A DNA stretch of 64,000 bases, from contig NZ_LNQS01000001.1 of assembly GCF_001513785.1 (NCBI RefSeq), positions 992,001-1,056,000 on the forward strand, in the 5' to 3' direction. The position numbers and the translations under genes were made by a program. The notes below the pieces were generated by a model. The model made no database searches. It was not told where the DNA came from and saw only the letters and a list, made by a program, of their open reading frames with translations. The first letter of the stretch is position 1. Every line of letters begins with the position of its first letter. The DNA is from Rheinheimera sp. EpRS3. GTDB taxonomy: Bacteria > Pseudomonadota > Gammaproteobacteria > Enterobacterales > Alteromonadaceae. Shown piece by piece: positions 9,822 through 20,240 of this stretch.

Positions 9822-10658
9822 CTACAGCAAGCTGAATTGCTGCTCGCCAGGCCAGGGGTCCAGACAGCTGTGAGGGTAGGCTAAATCCTGTGCAAACTGG
9901 CGGCATAACTGCGGCGCTAAATGGTTATCCGGCGTATGAAAAAAACAAAACGGGCTTTTGCCTTCATCCAGCCATTGCTGCACTTTGCTTAACCATGGCT
10001 GATAAAACTGCCGGTTTAGCGCCATATCATCGGTAGCGATAAAGCGCAGCACCGGTGTTTGACTGAAGCTTATCGCATGCACCGGCACCCGTGGTTTCTT
10101 GGCCTGGGCATCTGTTAACGCCTGAGTAGTTGCCGGTACTGAGAATAAGGCTCTGCTGTCAATAACCACGCGCTCAGCGCCATAATGTTGCAGCATCTTG
10201 TGCAGTTGAATTTCATATTGGCCTTTGTCAAAAAAGGCCGGATGGCGTACTTCCAGCGCACAGCGGCACTGCTGGCTAATCTGTTCAACCAGGGTACTGA
10301 TATAGCTAAAGTCGGCCGGACCGGTGCGGGCGGGTAGTTGCAGGTGCACCAGTGCCAGTTTCTGCCCAAGCACTGCCATACGTTTAAGCCAGTCTTGCAA
10401 CTGCTGCAGGCTGTCTGCGCCGCCATGATGGCTGATGCGCTGCGGCACTTTTAACACAAAGCGATAGTGGTCGGGTGTGTCTTGCTGCCAGCGTTGTAAC
10501 GTATCATCTGAAGGATCAGCATAGAAGGTGGTATTGCCTTCAGCACTGTTAAAATAACGGGCATATTGCGGCAAAAAGTCGGTTGCTTTGGCATCTCTGG
10601 TGTAGATGGCATTTTTCCATTTGGGGTTGGCCCATACCGGGCAGCCGAGATATAACAT
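9822..10658 (-). CDS. DUF72 domain-containing protein (YecE-like)
   Basis: This is a TIM-barrel-like DUF72 family protein of unknown biochemical role. The family start YLGCPVWANPKWKNAIYT and the later FNSAEGNTTFYADPSDDTLQ, FRFVLK-type strand and LEVRHPAFF are recognisable. I prefer the ATG at 10658 (278 residues), which begins MLYLGCPVW as in relatives. A 20-codon N-terminal extension to 10718 is open and basic but looks unlike the family. It is divergent from the sensor-diguanylate cyclase gene. In many gammaproteobacteria DUF72 genes sit beside aspS and cmoAB, as here (recalled). Confidence 0.9.
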   Translation of the reverse strand: MLYLGCPVWANPKWKNAIYTRDAKATDFLPQYARYFNSAEGNTTFYADPSDDTLQRWQQDTPDHYRFVLKVPQRISHHGGADSLQQLQDWLKRMAVLGQKLALVHLQLPARTGPADFSYISTLVEQISQQCRCALEVRHPAFFDKGQYEIQLHKMLQHYGAERVVIDSRALFSVPATTQALTDAQAKKPRVPVHAISFSQTPVLRFIATDDMALNRQFYQPWLSKVQQWLDEGKSPFCFFHTPDNHLAPQLCRQFAQDLAYPHSCLDPWPGEQQFSLL

Positions 10659-10724
10659 AGGTGACTTGACCTTACTCCTGAGGCGGCGTACAACTAACAG
10701 ACTAAAGCTGGGAAGCATAACATA

Positions 10725-13547
10725 ATGATTGGCAAATCTATCTTAGCTGTGTTGCTGATATTCTCGCTGGTACACTTTGATGTGTCTGCAACTGGTTTGC
10801 CCTCCAGGCTGCAGGTAGCATTAAGTTCCGACTCTTATCCTTATATGTTTATCAACAATGAAGGTGAACTGGCAGGCCTGGCGGTAGATTACTGGCGCGA
10901 AGTGGCGCGGCAGGAAAATATCCAGATAGATTTTATTGCTGCCGACTGGCCAGACACGTTAAAGCTGTTGCAGCAAGGTGAGGTGCAACTGCACGGTGCC
11001 ATGGCAAGCACACCAGAGCGCCGTGCTATGTTTAAGCTGACAGAGCTGAATATCGACGCCTTTAGTAATATCTATGTCATGCGCGATTTAATGGGTGTTA
11101 ACTCGTTAACTGACTTACAGCCCTTTGTAATCGGCGTGGTAGAAAATACCGGCCATTTGTCAGCCTTAAAGCAGCAACTGCCGCAAGGCAATTTTATGTA
11201 TTTTTCTAATGTTACGGCTTTATATCAAGCCGCCTTGGATGGCAAGGTAGCCGCTTTTACCGGCCTTGACCGGCTGTCGGCTCAATATCCGGGTTATGAA
11301 GAACTAAATCGCAAATTCCCTTTATACCGGCGTATTGCGCTACGGCGTATGGAGTTGGCATTCGCGGTTATGCCGGGCAATGATGCGCTGGCACAGCAGT
11401 TGGCAGATGCAACCGCGCGGCTTAACCGTAGTTTTATTGATGAGCTGGAAAGACGCTGGCTGGGCGTGCCGGCACAGCAGGATACCTTGCTGCTTGGCGT
11501 GTCTATTGATAACCAGCCGTATATGCATGTGTCGCTGCAGGGCGAGGCACAGGGCCTGTTTGTTGATATGTGGCAGCTGTGGTCTGAACAAACCGGCACA
11601 AAAATCGCTTTTGTACCGGACTCTTCGTTTAATAATCTGAGTAATTTGCAAAAAGGCCGGATTGATGTGGTGGTGGCTTTTCCAGACAACAAGGGGCTGC
11701 CCGACAATTTGCTGGATGCACATCAGCTATACAGCTTTAATTCAGAATTTTTCAGCCTGGCCAAATTACAGTTGAAGCACTTAGACGACAGCAGCACCGG
11801 TAAAGTGGGGGTGTTTGAAAATGCACCCTATGTAGCCGAGTTGCAGGCGCGTTATCCACAATTAGCGTTTGTAAGGTATCGCACCCTGAACGAGATGCTG
11901 GATGCCTCCTTAAGCGGATATTTACTGGGTTTTTTTGGTGCTTCAGCCACTATGCCAATGCGTTTACAGCAGTTAAACATGTGGGATAGTTTTAGCAAGC
12001 TTGAATCAAGCGGCGTCAGCTCGCCGTTGTACAGCCTGGTCAGGGCAGATAAACCTGAGTTGGCAGAGCATATCCGACAGGGTTTTGTTGCGCTTAAGCT
12101 TGATACACTGGAACAGGCAGAACAACGTTGGATCACAGATAAATCGCAGCATTATTTTGCCGCTTTTCGCGACAAAGTGCCGTTATCAGCAAAAGAAACA
12201 GACTGGTTGAGTAACCATAGCAAGTTGCGTGTTGGTATGCTCAGCGACTGGGCGCCGATGGAGTTTGTTGACGAAAATGGCAATCCTGCCGGAGTTACCG
12301 TGGATATGTTTAACTTGCTTAGCCAGCGGATGAACATTGATTTTGATATCACCGTTTACAGCCAGTTCGACGTTATGCTGGCTGATCTGCAGCAGAAAAA
12401 TCTCGACCTTATTGCCAACGTTTCGCAGCGCGAAGATCGTAAAAGTTATGCGGTATTTAGCGATGAGTTCTGGTCAATACAGTGGGCGACTATCAGCCGG
12501 GGCGATGAGGCTACCGTACTCAGTACGGCTGATCTGAATGGTAAACGGGTAGCAATTTATAAAGACTATCAACTGGCTAAACATCTTAACGACGTTTATC
12601 CGCAAATTGACGTAAAGCCTGTTGTTGATTTGCGCCGTGCTCTGGATTTGCTGCTGCAACATGAGGTCGATTTTGTCATCGACTCTGTCGAGGCAGCCAG
12701 TGAAATGCTGCGCCAGACTGGTTACATGTATCTGCGTGTACAAGTACTGGATGATTTACCGTCTTATCCTTCACTGATAGCTGTACGCAACGATTACCCG
12801 CCGCTATTAGAGATCCTGAACAAGGGCCTGCGCAGCATTGGCCAAGCGGAACGGCAACAGTTGTATCAAAAGTGGTTTAGTTTTCAGATAACACAGGGCA
12901 TTAATAAAGCTCAGTTTAACCGCATGATGTGGCAGATTGGTGGCGCAGCGCTGGTGCTGTTGACATTTTTTGTGCTTTGGAATTTGTCATTGCGTAAAGA
13001 AGTACGCCTGCGCCGGCAGGCTGAACAAAAAATGCGTTTTATGGCCACACATGATGATTTAACGCAGTTACCTAACCGCGGCCTGATTAAAGAGCGGATA
13101 GAACAGGCTTTATTACAACATGCCCGGCACAATGAAATTCTGGCACTGCTATTTATCGATCTGGACGGCTTTAAAGAAGTCAACGATCTGTATGGCCATG
13201 ATGTAGGCGACGAACTGCTGCTGAAACTCGCTTTGCTGCTCAAAGAAGCTGTCAGAAAAAGCGATACCGTTGCCCGCTTTGGCGGCGATGAATTTGTTGT
13301 GTTGCTCACCGGCCTGCTTAGCCGCGAAGATGCCGCTATAGTTGCAGAGAAAATGCTACACCAGTTAAGCCAAGCGGTCACCTTATCGGTTGGTGAAGTT
13401 CAGGTAGGTGCCAGCATTGGCATTGCAGTATACCCTGATGATGGTACCGACAGTGCTAAACTGCTGAAAGTAGCCGATAGCCTGATGTATCGGGTTAAGC
13501 AGCAGGGCAAGAATCAGTATTGTTTTTCCCGATCGGTGTTTTCGTAA
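10725..13547 (+). CDS. Membrane diguanylate cyclase with three periplasmic SBP3 sensor domains
   Basis: This 940-residue protein should make c-di-GMP in response to periplasmic ligands. A signal peptide (about 1-23) is followed by three consecutive bacterial solute-binding family 3 domains (about 27-250, 255-480, 495-725). Each starts with the same kind of strand, for example LQVALSSDSYPYMFINNEG, LLGVSIDNQPYMHV and LRVGMLSDWAPMEFVDENG. A single TM helix lies at ~735-755 and a GGDEF domain at ~775-935. The active-site motif is intact (RFGGDEF, ~852-858), and an RKSD sequence five residues before it fits the inhibitory RxxD site. No EAL domain is present. The ligand is unknown; amino acids or related small molecules are typical for SBP3 domains. 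Confidence 0.93.
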   Translation: MIGKSILAVLLIFSLVHFDVSATGLPSRLQVALSSDSYPYMFINNEGELAGLAVDYWREVARQENIQIDFIAADWPDTLKLLQQGEVQLHGAMASTPERRAMFKLTELNIDAFSNIYVMRDLMGVNSLTDLQPFVIGVVENTGHLSALKQQLPQGNFMYFSNVTALYQAALDGKVAAFTGLDRLSAQYPGYEELNRKFPLYRRIALRRMELAFAVMPGNDALAQQLADATARLNRSFIDELERRWLGVPAQQDTLLLGVSIDNQPYMHVSLQGEAQGLFVDMWQLWSEQTGTKIAFVPDSSFNNLSNLQKGRIDVVVAFPDNKGLPDNLLDAHQLYSFNSEFFSLAKLQLKHLDDSSTGKVGVFENAPYVAELQARYPQLAFVRYRTLNEMLDASLSGYLLGFFGASATMPMRLQQLNMWDSFSKLESSGVSSPLYSLVRADKPELAEHIRQGFVALKLDTLEQAEQRWITDKSQHYFAAFRDKVPLSAKETDWLSNHSKLRVGMLSDWAPMEFVDENGNPAGVTVDMFNLLSQRMNIDFDITVYSQFDVMLADLQQKNLDLIANVSQREDRKSYAVFSDEFWSIQWATISRGDEATVLSTADLNGKRVAIYKDYQLAKHLNDVYPQIDVKPVVDLRRALDLLLQHEVDFVIDSVEAASEMLRQTGYMYLRVQVLDDLPSYPSLIAVRNDYPPLLEILNKGLRSIGQAERQQLYQKWFSFQITQGINKAQFNRMMWQIGGAALVLLTFFVLWNLSLRKEVRLRRQAEQKMRFMATHDDLTQLPNRGLIKERIEQALLQHARHNEILALLFIDLDGFKEVNDLYGHDVGDELLLKLALLLKEAVRKSDTVARFGGDEFVVLLTGLLSREDAAIVAEKMLHQLSQAVTLSVGEVQVGASIGIAVYPDDGTDSAKLLKVADSLMYRVKQQGKNQYCFSRSVFS

Positions 13548-13630
13548 GCGGGCAGTGACATTAGGCGTCATTTCTATATAATTAGCCGTCATTTTAGTGC
13601 CGCTGATTAGCAAGGTAGAAGGAAGGTTTA

Positions 13631-15409
13631 ATGCGTAGCCATTATTGTGGTTTATTAACCGCACAACATGTTGGGCAACAAGTGTCTTTATGCGGCTGGG
13701 TTAACCGGCGCCGCGATCTGGGTGGTTTGATTTTCTTAGACTTGCGTGACCGTGAAGGCATGGTGCAGGTGGTCTGCGACCCGGATTTAAAAGACCTGTT
13801 TGACGTTGCCTATACACTGCGCAATGAATTTTGTATTCAAATCAAAGGCCAGGTGCGGGCACGACCAGACTCGCAAATTAACAAAGATATGGCTACCGGC
13901 GCGGTAGAAGTGTACGCCAGCGAACTTATTATCCTCAATAAAGCTGCACCTTTGCCGCTGGACTCTAACCAAAACAACAGTGAAGAGCAGCGCTTAAAGT
14001 ACCGCTACCTTGACCTGCGCCGGCCGCTGATGAGTGAGCGATTAAAGTTTCGCGCTAAAGTCACCAGCTTTGTGCGTAACTTTATGGACAGCCATGGCTT
14101 TATGGATGTCGAAACACCCATTTTAACTAAAGCTACACCCGAAGGCGCGCGTGACTACTTAGTACCAAGCCGCACCCACAAAGGCGAGTTTTTTGCCCTG
14201 CCGCAATCGCCGCAGTTGTTTAAACAACTACTGATGATGTCGGGCCTGGATCGCTACTATCAAATTGTAAAATGCTTCCGCGATGAAGATTTACGGGCTG
14301 ATCGCCAGCCGGAATTTACCCAGATCGATATTGAAACCTCTTTTATGAGCGCAGAGCAGGTCATGGAAGTGACCGAGCAGATGGTTGTACAAATGTTTAA
14401 TCAGTTACTGGGTGTCGATTTAGGTAAGATGCCACGCATGCAGTATTGGGAAGCGATGCGGCTGTATGGCTCAGACAAACCTGATTTACGTAACCCGATG
14501 CAGTTTGTTGATGTCGCCGACTTACTCAAAGACGTTGAATTTAAAGTATTCTCCGGCCCGGCTAATGATGCCAAAGGCCGGGTAGTAGCCCTTAAAGTAC
14601 CCGGTGCTGCCGAAAAAGTATCGCGTAAAGATATCGATAACTACACCAGCTTTGTTGGCATTTACGGTGCCAAAGGCTTAGCCTGGATGAAGGTGAATGA
14701 TGTTGCCTCAGGCGCGGATGGCGTGCAATCGCCGGTGGCGAAGTTTTTAACGCCGGAGATTATCAGCACTATTATTGCCCGCACTGGTGCTGCCAACGGC
14801 GATTTAATTTTCTTCGGTGCCGATAGCTATAAAGTGGTGTGTGAAGCAATGGGCGCGCTGCGCTTAAAGCTGGGTGAAGACTTAGGCATTACTCAGCCTG
14901 GCTGGAAACCGTTGTGGGTAGTGGACTTCCCGATGTTTGAAGAAAACGACGACGGCAGTTTTTCTGCTGTACATCACCCTTTTACCTCGCCACTGGATAC
15001 GGCGGCGTTTTTAAACACTGCCAATAACGAGCTTGAGCTGGGTAAACTGCTGTCTAACGCTTACGATATGGTGTTAAACGGCACTGAGTTAGGCGGTGGT
15101 TCGGTGCGTATTCACAGCGCCGACGTCCAGGCTAAGGTATTTACCTTGTTGGGTATCAGCGATGAAGAAGCCAGCGAAAAGTTTGGTTTCTTACTGGAAG
15201 CGTTAAAATACGGCACGCCGCCGCACGCCGGTTTAGCTTTCGGCCTGGACCGTCTGGTTATGCTGATGACCGGCGCCACTTCAATACGTGATGTGATGGC
15301 GTTCCCGAAAACCGCCACTGCTGCTTGTCCGTTGACTGATGCCCCGGGCGCTGCTAACCCGGCGCAGCTGGCAGAGCTTGGCATCGCCGTGGTAGCTAAA
15401 GCAGAATAA
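13631..15409 (+). CDS. aspS: Aspartyl-tRNA synthetase
   Basis: AspRS charges tRNA-Asp. The 592-residue length and order are those of the bacterial type: an N-terminal OB anticodon-binding domain ([20 protein letters not shown]), class II catalytic motifs ([10 protein letters not shown] region, [18 protein letters not shown] as motif 2, [13 protein letters not shown] as motif 3) and the inserted GAD domain between ~300 and 410. A strong AAGGAAGG ribosome site precedes the ATG. It heads the aspS-yebC-ruvCAB series. Confidence 0.98.
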   Translation: MRSHYCGLLTAQHVGQQVSLCGWVNRRRDLGGLIFLDLRDREGMVQVVCDPDLKDLFDVAYTLRNEFCIQIKGQVRARPDSQINKDMATGAVEVYASELIILNKAAPLPLDSNQNNSEEQRLKYRYLDLRRPLMSERLKFRAKVTSFVRNFMDSHGFMDVETPILTKATPEGARDYLVPSRTHKGEFFALPQSPQLFKQLLMMSGLDRYYQIVKCFRDEDLRADRQPEFTQIDIETSFMSAEQVMEVTEQMVVQMFNQLLGVDLGKMPRMQYWEAMRLYGSDKPDLRNPMQFVDVADLLKDVEFKVFSGPANDAKGRVVALKVPGAAEKVSRKDIDNYTSFVGIYGAKGLAWMKVNDVASGADGVQSPVAKFLTPEIISTIIARTGAANGDLIFFGADSYKVVCEAMGALRLKLGEDLGITQPGWKPLWVVDFPMFEENDDGSFSAVHHPFTSPLDTAAFLNTANNELELGKLLSNAYDMVLNGTELGGGSVRIHSADVQAKVFTLLGISDEEASEKFGFLLEALKYGTPPHAGLAFGLDRLVMLMTGATSIRDVMAFPKTATAACPLTDAPGAANPAQLAELGIAVVAKAE

Positions 15410-15473
15410 GTTTTACTATTTTTACCTGCAATACCGTGGCAGCAATCTTGCTGCCACAACTAAGGAGTAACTG

Positions 15474-16217
15474 ATGGCCGGCCATAGTAAATGGGCGAAC
15501 ATGAAGCATCGCAAAGCCCGTCAGGATGCGAAAAAGAATAAAATTTTTACCAAGATTATCCGCGAGCTAACCGTCGCTGCCCGCTTAAACCCTGATGTTA
15601 CTGTCAACCCGCGGCTGCGTTTGGCGGTGGATAAAGCCCTGTCAGAAAATATGACCCGCGATACGATAGATCGCGCGATTAAACGCGGTGCCGGTGCCAG
15701 CGAGGGTGAAAACTACGAAGAGCTGGTATATGAAGGCTACGGCCCGAATGGCGTAGCGGTGATTGTAGAAACCATGACCGACAACCACAAGCGCACCGTG
15801 GCCGATGTACGCCATGCGTTCACCAAGGCCGGTGGCAGCCTGGGTACCAGTGGTTCGGTAGCCTATTTATTCAGCCGCCGTGGCGTACTGATATTTGCCC
15901 CGGGCGTGGATGAAGATAGTCTGATGGAAGCCGCGCTAAACGCCGGTGCCGAGGATATTATCAGTCATGATGATGGCAGCTTTGAAGTACTGACCGCTAC
16001 TGAGCAGTTTAATGATGTGAAAGACGCCCTGATAGCCGCTGGTTTTATGCCGGATAGCAGCGAAGTAACCCTGATACCTGCAACCCGTGCTGAAGTCGAT
16101 GCAGATCATGTAGCAGCGTTTTTTAAAATGCTCGACCAATTGGAAGACTCAGACGATGTGCAAAACGTGTATCACAATGCCGATATCAGTGACGAGCTGA
16201 TGGCAGAGCACAGTTAA
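15474..16217 (+). CDS. yebC: YebC/PmpR family protein
   Basis: This 247-residue protein starts [20 protein letters not shown], the hallmark of the YebC family. Members act as DNA-binding regulators and, for some, as translation factors that relieve stalling at proline-rich stretches (established for relatives, not tested here). It lies between aspS and ruvC as in E. coli. A second, more divergent paralogue is at 37242-37943. Confidence 0.96.
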   Translation: MAGHSKWANMKHRKARQDAKKNKIFTKIIRELTVAARLNPDVTVNPRLRLAVDKALSENMTRDTIDRAIKRGAGASEGENYEELVYEGYGPNGVAVIVETMTDNHKRTVADVRHAFTKAGGSLGTSGSVAYLFSRRGVLIFAPGVDEDSLMEAALNAGAEDIISHDDGSFEVLTATEQFNDVKDALIAAGFMPDSSEVTLIPATRAEVDADHVAAFFKMLDQLEDSDDVQNVYHNADISDELMAEHS

Positions 16218-16230
16218 GCGTGGCGCAACA

Positions 16231-16755
16231 GTGAATATTATTCTGGGCATTGACCCGGGCAGCCGTTTAACCGGCTACGGCGTTGTGCGCCAGGTGGGCA
16301 TGAAGTTTGAGTATGTTGCCAGCGGCTGTATCCGCCTGACCACTACTGATTTACTGCCCGAGCGCTTACTGGATATTTTCAACGGCGTCAGCGAAATTAT
16401 CAGCCAAACCCAGCCGACTATTTTTGCCATTGAGCAGGTGTTTATGGCGCGTAATGCTGACTCTGCCTTAAAGCTGGGCCAGGCACGTGGCGCGGCCATA
16501 GTCGCGGCCAAACACGCCGGGCTTGAGGTATATGAATACTCAGCGCGCCAGGTAAAACAGTCGGTAGTCGGCACCGGTGCGGCCGATAAAGCCCAGGTAC
16601 AGCATATGGTGCGCACCTTATTAAAGTTACCGGCCAACCCCCAGGCTGACGCCGCCGATGCGCTTGCAGTCGCCCTGTGTCATGGGCATACTCAGCAGAG
16701 TTTAATCAGTTTGGCCGGTCAGGCGCGCAAAACCGTGCGCGGCCGGTTACGCTAA
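16231..16755 (+). CDS. ruvC: Holliday junction resolvase RuvC
   Basis: RuvC cuts Holliday junctions together with RuvAB. The acidic active site is visible: [12 protein letters not shown] (Asp7), [20 protein letters not shown] (Glu), and [12 protein letters not shown] with the C-terminal Asp pair. It starts at GTG 13 bases after the yebC stop. The length of 174 equals the typical 173. Confidence 0.97.
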   Translation: MNIILGIDPGSRLTGYGVVRQVGMKFEYVASGCIRLTTTDLLPERLLDIFNGVSEIISQTQPTIFAIEQVFMARNADSALKLGQARGAAIVAAKHAGLEVYEYSARQVKQSVVGTGAADKAQVQHMVRTLLKLPANPQADAADALAVALCHGHTQQSLISLAGQARKTVRGRLR

Positions 16756-16789
16756 GCGGATTTATCACCTTATTCTATAAGCAGACCTT

Positions 16790-17410
16790 ATGATTGGACG
16801 TTTACGCGGTATTCTGTTGGAAAAGCAGGCGCCGGATCTATTAATAGAAGTAGCCGGTGTCGGCTATGAAGTACAGCTGCCGCTGACCAGTTTTTATCAG
16901 CTGCCGGCTACCGGCGTTGAAGCCACTATCTATACCCATTTCGTTGTGCGCGAAGACGCCCAGTTGTTATATGGCTTTGTTAATCAAAGTGAGCGCGCGC
17001 TGTTTCGCCAATTGATCAAAGCCAACGGTGTAGGCCCCAAACTCGCCCTGACCATATTATCCGGTATGACCGCGCAGCAATTTGTCCGCTGCGTACAACT
17101 TGATGATGTCAGCACCCTGGTGAAATTACCCGGCGTGGGCAAAAAAACCGCAGAGCGTTTAGTGGTAGAAATGCGCGATCGGTTAAAAGATTGGGGCATA
17201 GCACCTAACACGCCAATTACCGATGGCTTAATGCTGCAGGACGATGAAGCGATTTTCAGCCCGGAGCAAAGTGCAGAGCAAGATGCTGCCAGCGCGCTGG
17301 TATCGCTGGGTTACAGCCAGCTGCAGGCGGATAAAGCCGTGCAAAAGGTAAAACAAAGCGGCATGAGCAGTGAGCAGCTGATTAAAGCGGCGCTGCGGAG
17401 CATGATGTAA
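16790..17410 (+). CDS. ruvA: Holliday junction DNA helicase subunit RuvA
   Basis: RuvA binds the four-way junction and loads RuvB. The sequence begins [20 protein letters not shown], with helix-hairpin-helix motifs around [19 protein letters not shown] and [19 protein letters not shown] and the C-terminal RuvB-binding domain ([20 protein letters not shown]). The 206 residues match the family. Three bases separate it from ruvB. Confidence 0.97.
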   Translation: MIGRLRGILLEKQAPDLLIEVAGVGYEVQLPLTSFYQLPATGVEATIYTHFVVREDAQLLYGFVNQSERALFRQLIKANGVGPKLALTILSGMTAQQFVRCVQLDDVSTLVKLPGVGKKTAERLVVEMRDRLKDWGIAPNTPITDGLMLQDDEAIFSPEQSAEQDAASALVSLGYSQLQADKAVQKVKQSGMSSEQLIKAALRSMM

Positions 17411-17413
17411 ACC

Positions 17414-18424
17414 ATGATAGAAGCTGATCGTTTAATTCAAACCAGTGCCACCCGTGAAGACGAGGTAATTGACCGCGCGATAAGGCCAAAAACTCTGGCC
17501 GATTACACCGGGCAAGAGCATGTCTGTCAGCAGATGGCGATTTTTATCGAAGCCGCCCGCGGCAGAGGCGATCCGCTGGACCACCTGCTGATCTTCGGCC
17601 CGCCGGGTTTGGGTAAAACCACGCTGGCGATGATAGTTGCCAACGAAATGGGCGTGAATATTAAAACCACCTCCGGCCCCGTGCTGGAAAAAGCCGGTGA
17701 CCTGGCGGCGCTACTGACCAACCTTGAGCCAAACGATGTACTGTTTATTGACGAGATCCACCGTTTAAGCCCGGTGGTGGAAGAAATTCTCTATCCGGCG
17801 ATGGAAGACTATCAGTTGGACATTATGATCGGCGAGGGCCCTGCGGCGCGCTCAATTAAGCTGGATTTACCGCCTTTTACCTTAGTGGGTGCTACCACCC
17901 GTGCCGGTGCTTTAACGTCACCGCTGCGCGACCGCTTTGGCATAGTACAGCGGCTGGAGTTTTATAAAGTGTCAGAGTTAACGCAGATCATTCTGCGCTC
18001 GGCGCATTTTCTTAATTTAGTGCTGGATGAAGCCGGCGCGGCTGAAATTGCCAGACGTTCACGCGGCACGCCCCGTATTGCCAACCGCTTGCTGCGCCGT
18101 GTCCGCGATTATGCCCAGGTTAAAGCCAATGGTGAGGTAACTGTAGAGATTGCATCGCAAGCACTGCTGATGGTTGATGTGGATGCCGAAGGCTTCGATT
18201 ATATGGACCGCAAACTTATTTTGGCCATTATTGAAAAATTTATGGGTGGTCCGGTGGGGTTGGATAACTTAGCCGCTGCCATTGGCGAAGAAAAAGATAC
18301 CATTGAAGATGTCATCGAGCCGTTTTTAATTCAGCAGGGTTTTATTCAGCGTACCCCGCGTGGCCGTATTGCCTCGCCACGGGCGTATCAGCACTTTGGC
18401 TTTGACTTACCGCAAACAGATTAA
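17414..18424 (+). CDS. ruvB: Holliday junction branch-migration ATPase RuvB
   Basis: This AAA+ motor drives branch migration. Walker A is [12 protein letters not shown], Walker B is [11 protein letters not shown], the arginine-finger region is [18 protein letters not shown], and the C-terminal winged helix ends [13 protein letters not shown]. The length of 336 is typical. It is the last gene of the ruv series before a 720-base gap. Confidence 0.98.
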   Translation: MIEADRLIQTSATREDEVIDRAIRPKTLADYTGQEHVCQQMAIFIEAARGRGDPLDHLLIFGPPGLGKTTLAMIVANEMGVNIKTTSGPVLEKAGDLAALLTNLEPNDVLFIDEIHRLSPVVEEILYPAMEDYQLDIMIGEGPAARSIKLDLPPFTLVGATTRAGALTSPLRDRFGIVQRLEFYKVSELTQIILRSAHFLNLVLDEAGAAEIARRSRGTPRIANRLLRRVRDYAQVKANGEVTVEIASQALLMVDVDAEGFDYMDRKLILAIIEKFMGGPVGLDNLAAAIGEEKDTIEDVIEPFLIQQGFIQRTPRGRIASPRAYQHFGFDLPQTD

Positions 18425-18436
18425 GCTGAAGGAAAG

Positions 18437-18562
18437 TATCCACTAACTGGCTGGTGCTGCAGCTAGGCGACAAGTTAAAGTGCAATACGAGCATAGTGGA
18501 CTATGTGAGTGTTGCGCTTTAATGTCGGCAACAACGCTGCAGTGCGAGCCAGGACGTGGATA
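18437..18562. repeat. 126-bp imperfect palindrome (possible MITE-like or REP-like element)
   Basis: The element begins TATCCAC and ends GTGGATA, and the two halves remain complementary nearly throughout. CTGGCTGGTGCTGCAG pairs with CTGCAGTGCGAGCCAG, then GACAAGTTAAAGTGCAATAC pairs with GTGTTGCGCTTTAATGTC. The centre is the perfect hairpin CATAGT-GG-ACTATG (18492-18505). It lies 13 bases after the ruvB stop. It carries no gene. It could be a non-autonomous insertion element or a large 3' structure of the ruv mRNA. I recall similar sequences in other alteromonad genomes but cannot verify that here. Confidence 0.7.
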
Positions 18563-18588
18563 AAAAAAAGCCCGCTCAGGGAGCGGGC
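18562..18588 (-). terminator. Intrinsic terminator, minus strand
   Basis: A perfect 8-bp stem (GCCCGCTC / GAGCGGGC, 3-base loop) is preceded on the plus strand by eight A residues, which become a U8 tail on the minus strand. No annotated minus-strand gene uses it, so it marks the end of an unannotated minus transcript. Confidence 0.85.
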
Positions 18589-18733
18589 AACAAGTTGAAG
18601 GAGTGCTTCAAAAAATCCAGGGAACATGCTTAAACAGCAACAAAATTTGGTAAGAACACAAATCTCGCTACCAAATGATCTTCACTAAAGTGCGGTAACT
18701 TCTTGCCTCACTCTTGCGCTAGCTCAGAACACA
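18566..18733 (-). ncRNA. Candidate small RNA of about 168 nt
   Basis: This is inferred from a promoter-like pair (TTGAAG, 17-base spacer, TATTAT; 18740-18768) and a textbook terminator at 18562-18588 on the minus strand, with no open reading frame of note between them. Inside, an inverted repeat ATTTGGTA / TACCAAAT (18644-18676) would form a further hairpin. It lies antisense-oriented between ruvB and the ybgC-tol operon. No known RNA family is recognised. Confidence 0.5.
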
Positions 18734-18739
18734 GGTGTA

Positions 18740-18768
18740 ATAATAAGGATTTGGAGTAATTACTTCAA
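18740..18768 (-). promoter_or_regulatory. Sigma70-like promoter for candidate sRNA
   Basis: On the minus strand a TTGAAG box (18763-18768) and a TATTAT box (18740-18745) are spaced by exactly 17 bases. Transcription would start near 18733. Confidence 0.5.
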
Positions 18769-19144
18769 ACGAGAAAATTTAGTACGCGAGCATTAAAAAA
18801 ACTAATACTTGTTCGGGGCAGCTTAGTGTAAAATTTCACCGCCCCCTAAAGAGGCATCCTTGCAAACGCACTGTTCATGTGGGGTTAATCTTAAGCATGG
18901 AAGATACAGCACATTACTTTTTATCAGGCTTTCATAGTTGTTGTAGAGCTAAGTGTATCTGGCATATAGAGTTAAATGAGGCATAAAAAATGTATTTTTT
19001 ACGGAACCTCATAAAATTATATGGGTCAACAGAAACAAATGAAAATTACAAGTAGCTGATGAAGAAAAATATAGTTGCCGTTCTGCTTGTCGGGCAATTG
19101 AGTTAGTGTCCCGGCTTACTTATCATATGCAGTAATTAAAGCGA
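18769..19144. other. Intergenic region upstream of ybgC
   Basis: About 375 AT-rich bases hold no credible gene on either strand. A GGGGC...GCCCC inverted repeat (around 18814-18845) may form a weak hairpin. The ybgC-tol promoter must lie here, but I cannot single it out. Confidence 0.5.
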
Positions 19145-19561
19145 ATGCTCATGTCAGAAACAGTCTTTACATTCCCTGTGCGTGTGTACTATGAAGATAC
19201 CGACGCCGGAGGAATAGTTTATTATGCTAATTATTTAAAATTTTTTGAGCGAGCGCGCACCGAGTGGTTGCGCGCACTGAGTATTGAGCAGGATTTGTTA
19301 TTGTCAAATAATGTCGCTTTTGTTGTTACACAAGTTTTAATGGATAACAAAAAGCCAGCTAGATTTAATGAATTATTGACGGTATCGAGTCAAATCAGTA
19401 CCTTAAAGCAAGCTAGTATAGTTTTTAAGCAAAGTATTCATAATAGTGCGGCAGACTTGGTCTGTTCAGCGCATATTAAAGTAGCCTGTATTTCATTACA
19501 GGAGATGAAGGCCAGGGCTTTTCCGGCCGAAGTTTCAGAGGTGTTAGCGCGTGGCAGGTGA
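19145..19561 (+). CDS. ybgC: Tol-Pal associated acyl-CoA thioesterase YbgC
   Basis: This hot-dog-fold thioesterase is conserved as the first gene of Tol-Pal operons. The motif [20 protein letters not shown] contains the catalytic Asp of the 4-hydroxybenzoyl-CoA thioesterase type, and [11 protein letters not shown] follows. The 138 residues match the family. Two in-frame ATGs (19145 and 19151) are possible starts. The stop overlaps the tolQ GTG start by 11 bases. Confidence 0.95.
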   Translation: MLMSETVFTFPVRVYYEDTDAGGIVYYANYLKFFERARTEWLRALSIEQDLLLSNNVAFVVTQVLMDNKKPARFNELLTVSSQISTLKQASIVFKQSIHNSAADLVCSAHIKVACISLQEMKARAFPAEVSEVLARGR

Positions 19562-20240
19562 AATTTCTATTTTAAGTTTGTTGATCGAAGCCAGTTTTGT
19601 TGTGCAACTGGTTATGCTGATTTTACTGGCGATGTCAGTAATGTCATGGACTATGATTTTCCGCCGGCGTAAAGCGTTAAGTGAAGCAGTGGTTGAAGCA
19701 AAGAAGTTTGAAGATAAGTTCTGGTCAGGTGTCGATTTAGCTAAATTGTATAACGAAGTCAGTGCCAGAGCATCAAACAATGGTTTAGAAACTCTGTTTA
19801 AAGCTGGCTTTAAAGAGTTTGCCCGGTTGCATAAAACGAATAGCCGTCAACCTGCAGCCGTAATGGAAGGTACGCAGCGTGCGATGCGTGTTGGTTTGTC
19901 CCGCGAGGTAGAACGGCTGGAAATGCACTTGCCGTTTTTAGCCACTGTTGGCTCTATCAGCCCTTATATCGGTCTGTTTGGCACGGTATGGGGTATCATG
20001 AACTCATTTATCGCCTTAGGTGCTGTAGAACAAGCTACGCTGGCAATGGTAGCTCCGGGTATTGCCGAAGCACTTATTGCTACGGCTATTGGTTTATTTG
20101 CGGCTATTCCGGCAGTAATTGCTTATAACAAGTTCTCTCATCAGGTAGAGATGCTTGAGAGCAGTTATGCCAACTTTGTTGAAGAGTTTGCCAACATTCT
20201 GCACCGGCAGGCGGTATCTAACGGCGGAGAAGCTGCCTGA
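19551..20240 (+). CDS. tolQ: Tol-Pal system protein TolQ
   Basis: This inner-membrane proton-channel subunit (ExbB/MotA type) works with TolR to energise TolA. Three hydrophobic segments are visible: about 15-37, and 135-155 plus 170-190 around [20 protein letters not shown] and [20 protein letters not shown]. The start is GTG. The length of 229 is typical (230 in E. coli). It shares one base with the tolR start. Confidence 0.97.
   Translation: MAGEISILSLLIEASFVVQLVMLILLAMSVMSWTMIFRRRKALSEAVVEAKKFEDKFWSGVDLAKLYNEVSARASNNGLETLFKAGFKEFARLHKTNSRQPAAVMEGTQRAMRVGLSREVERLEMHLPFLATVGSISPYIGLFGTVWGIMNSFIALGAVEQATLAMVAPGIAEALIATAIGLFAAIPAVIAYNKFSHQVEMLESSYANFVEEFANILHRQAVSNGGEAA

Noticed and set aside
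12911-13381. 156-codon minus-strand frame opposite the GGDEF domain
   Set aside because: It lies antisense to a clearly conserved domain, with no family and no start signals.
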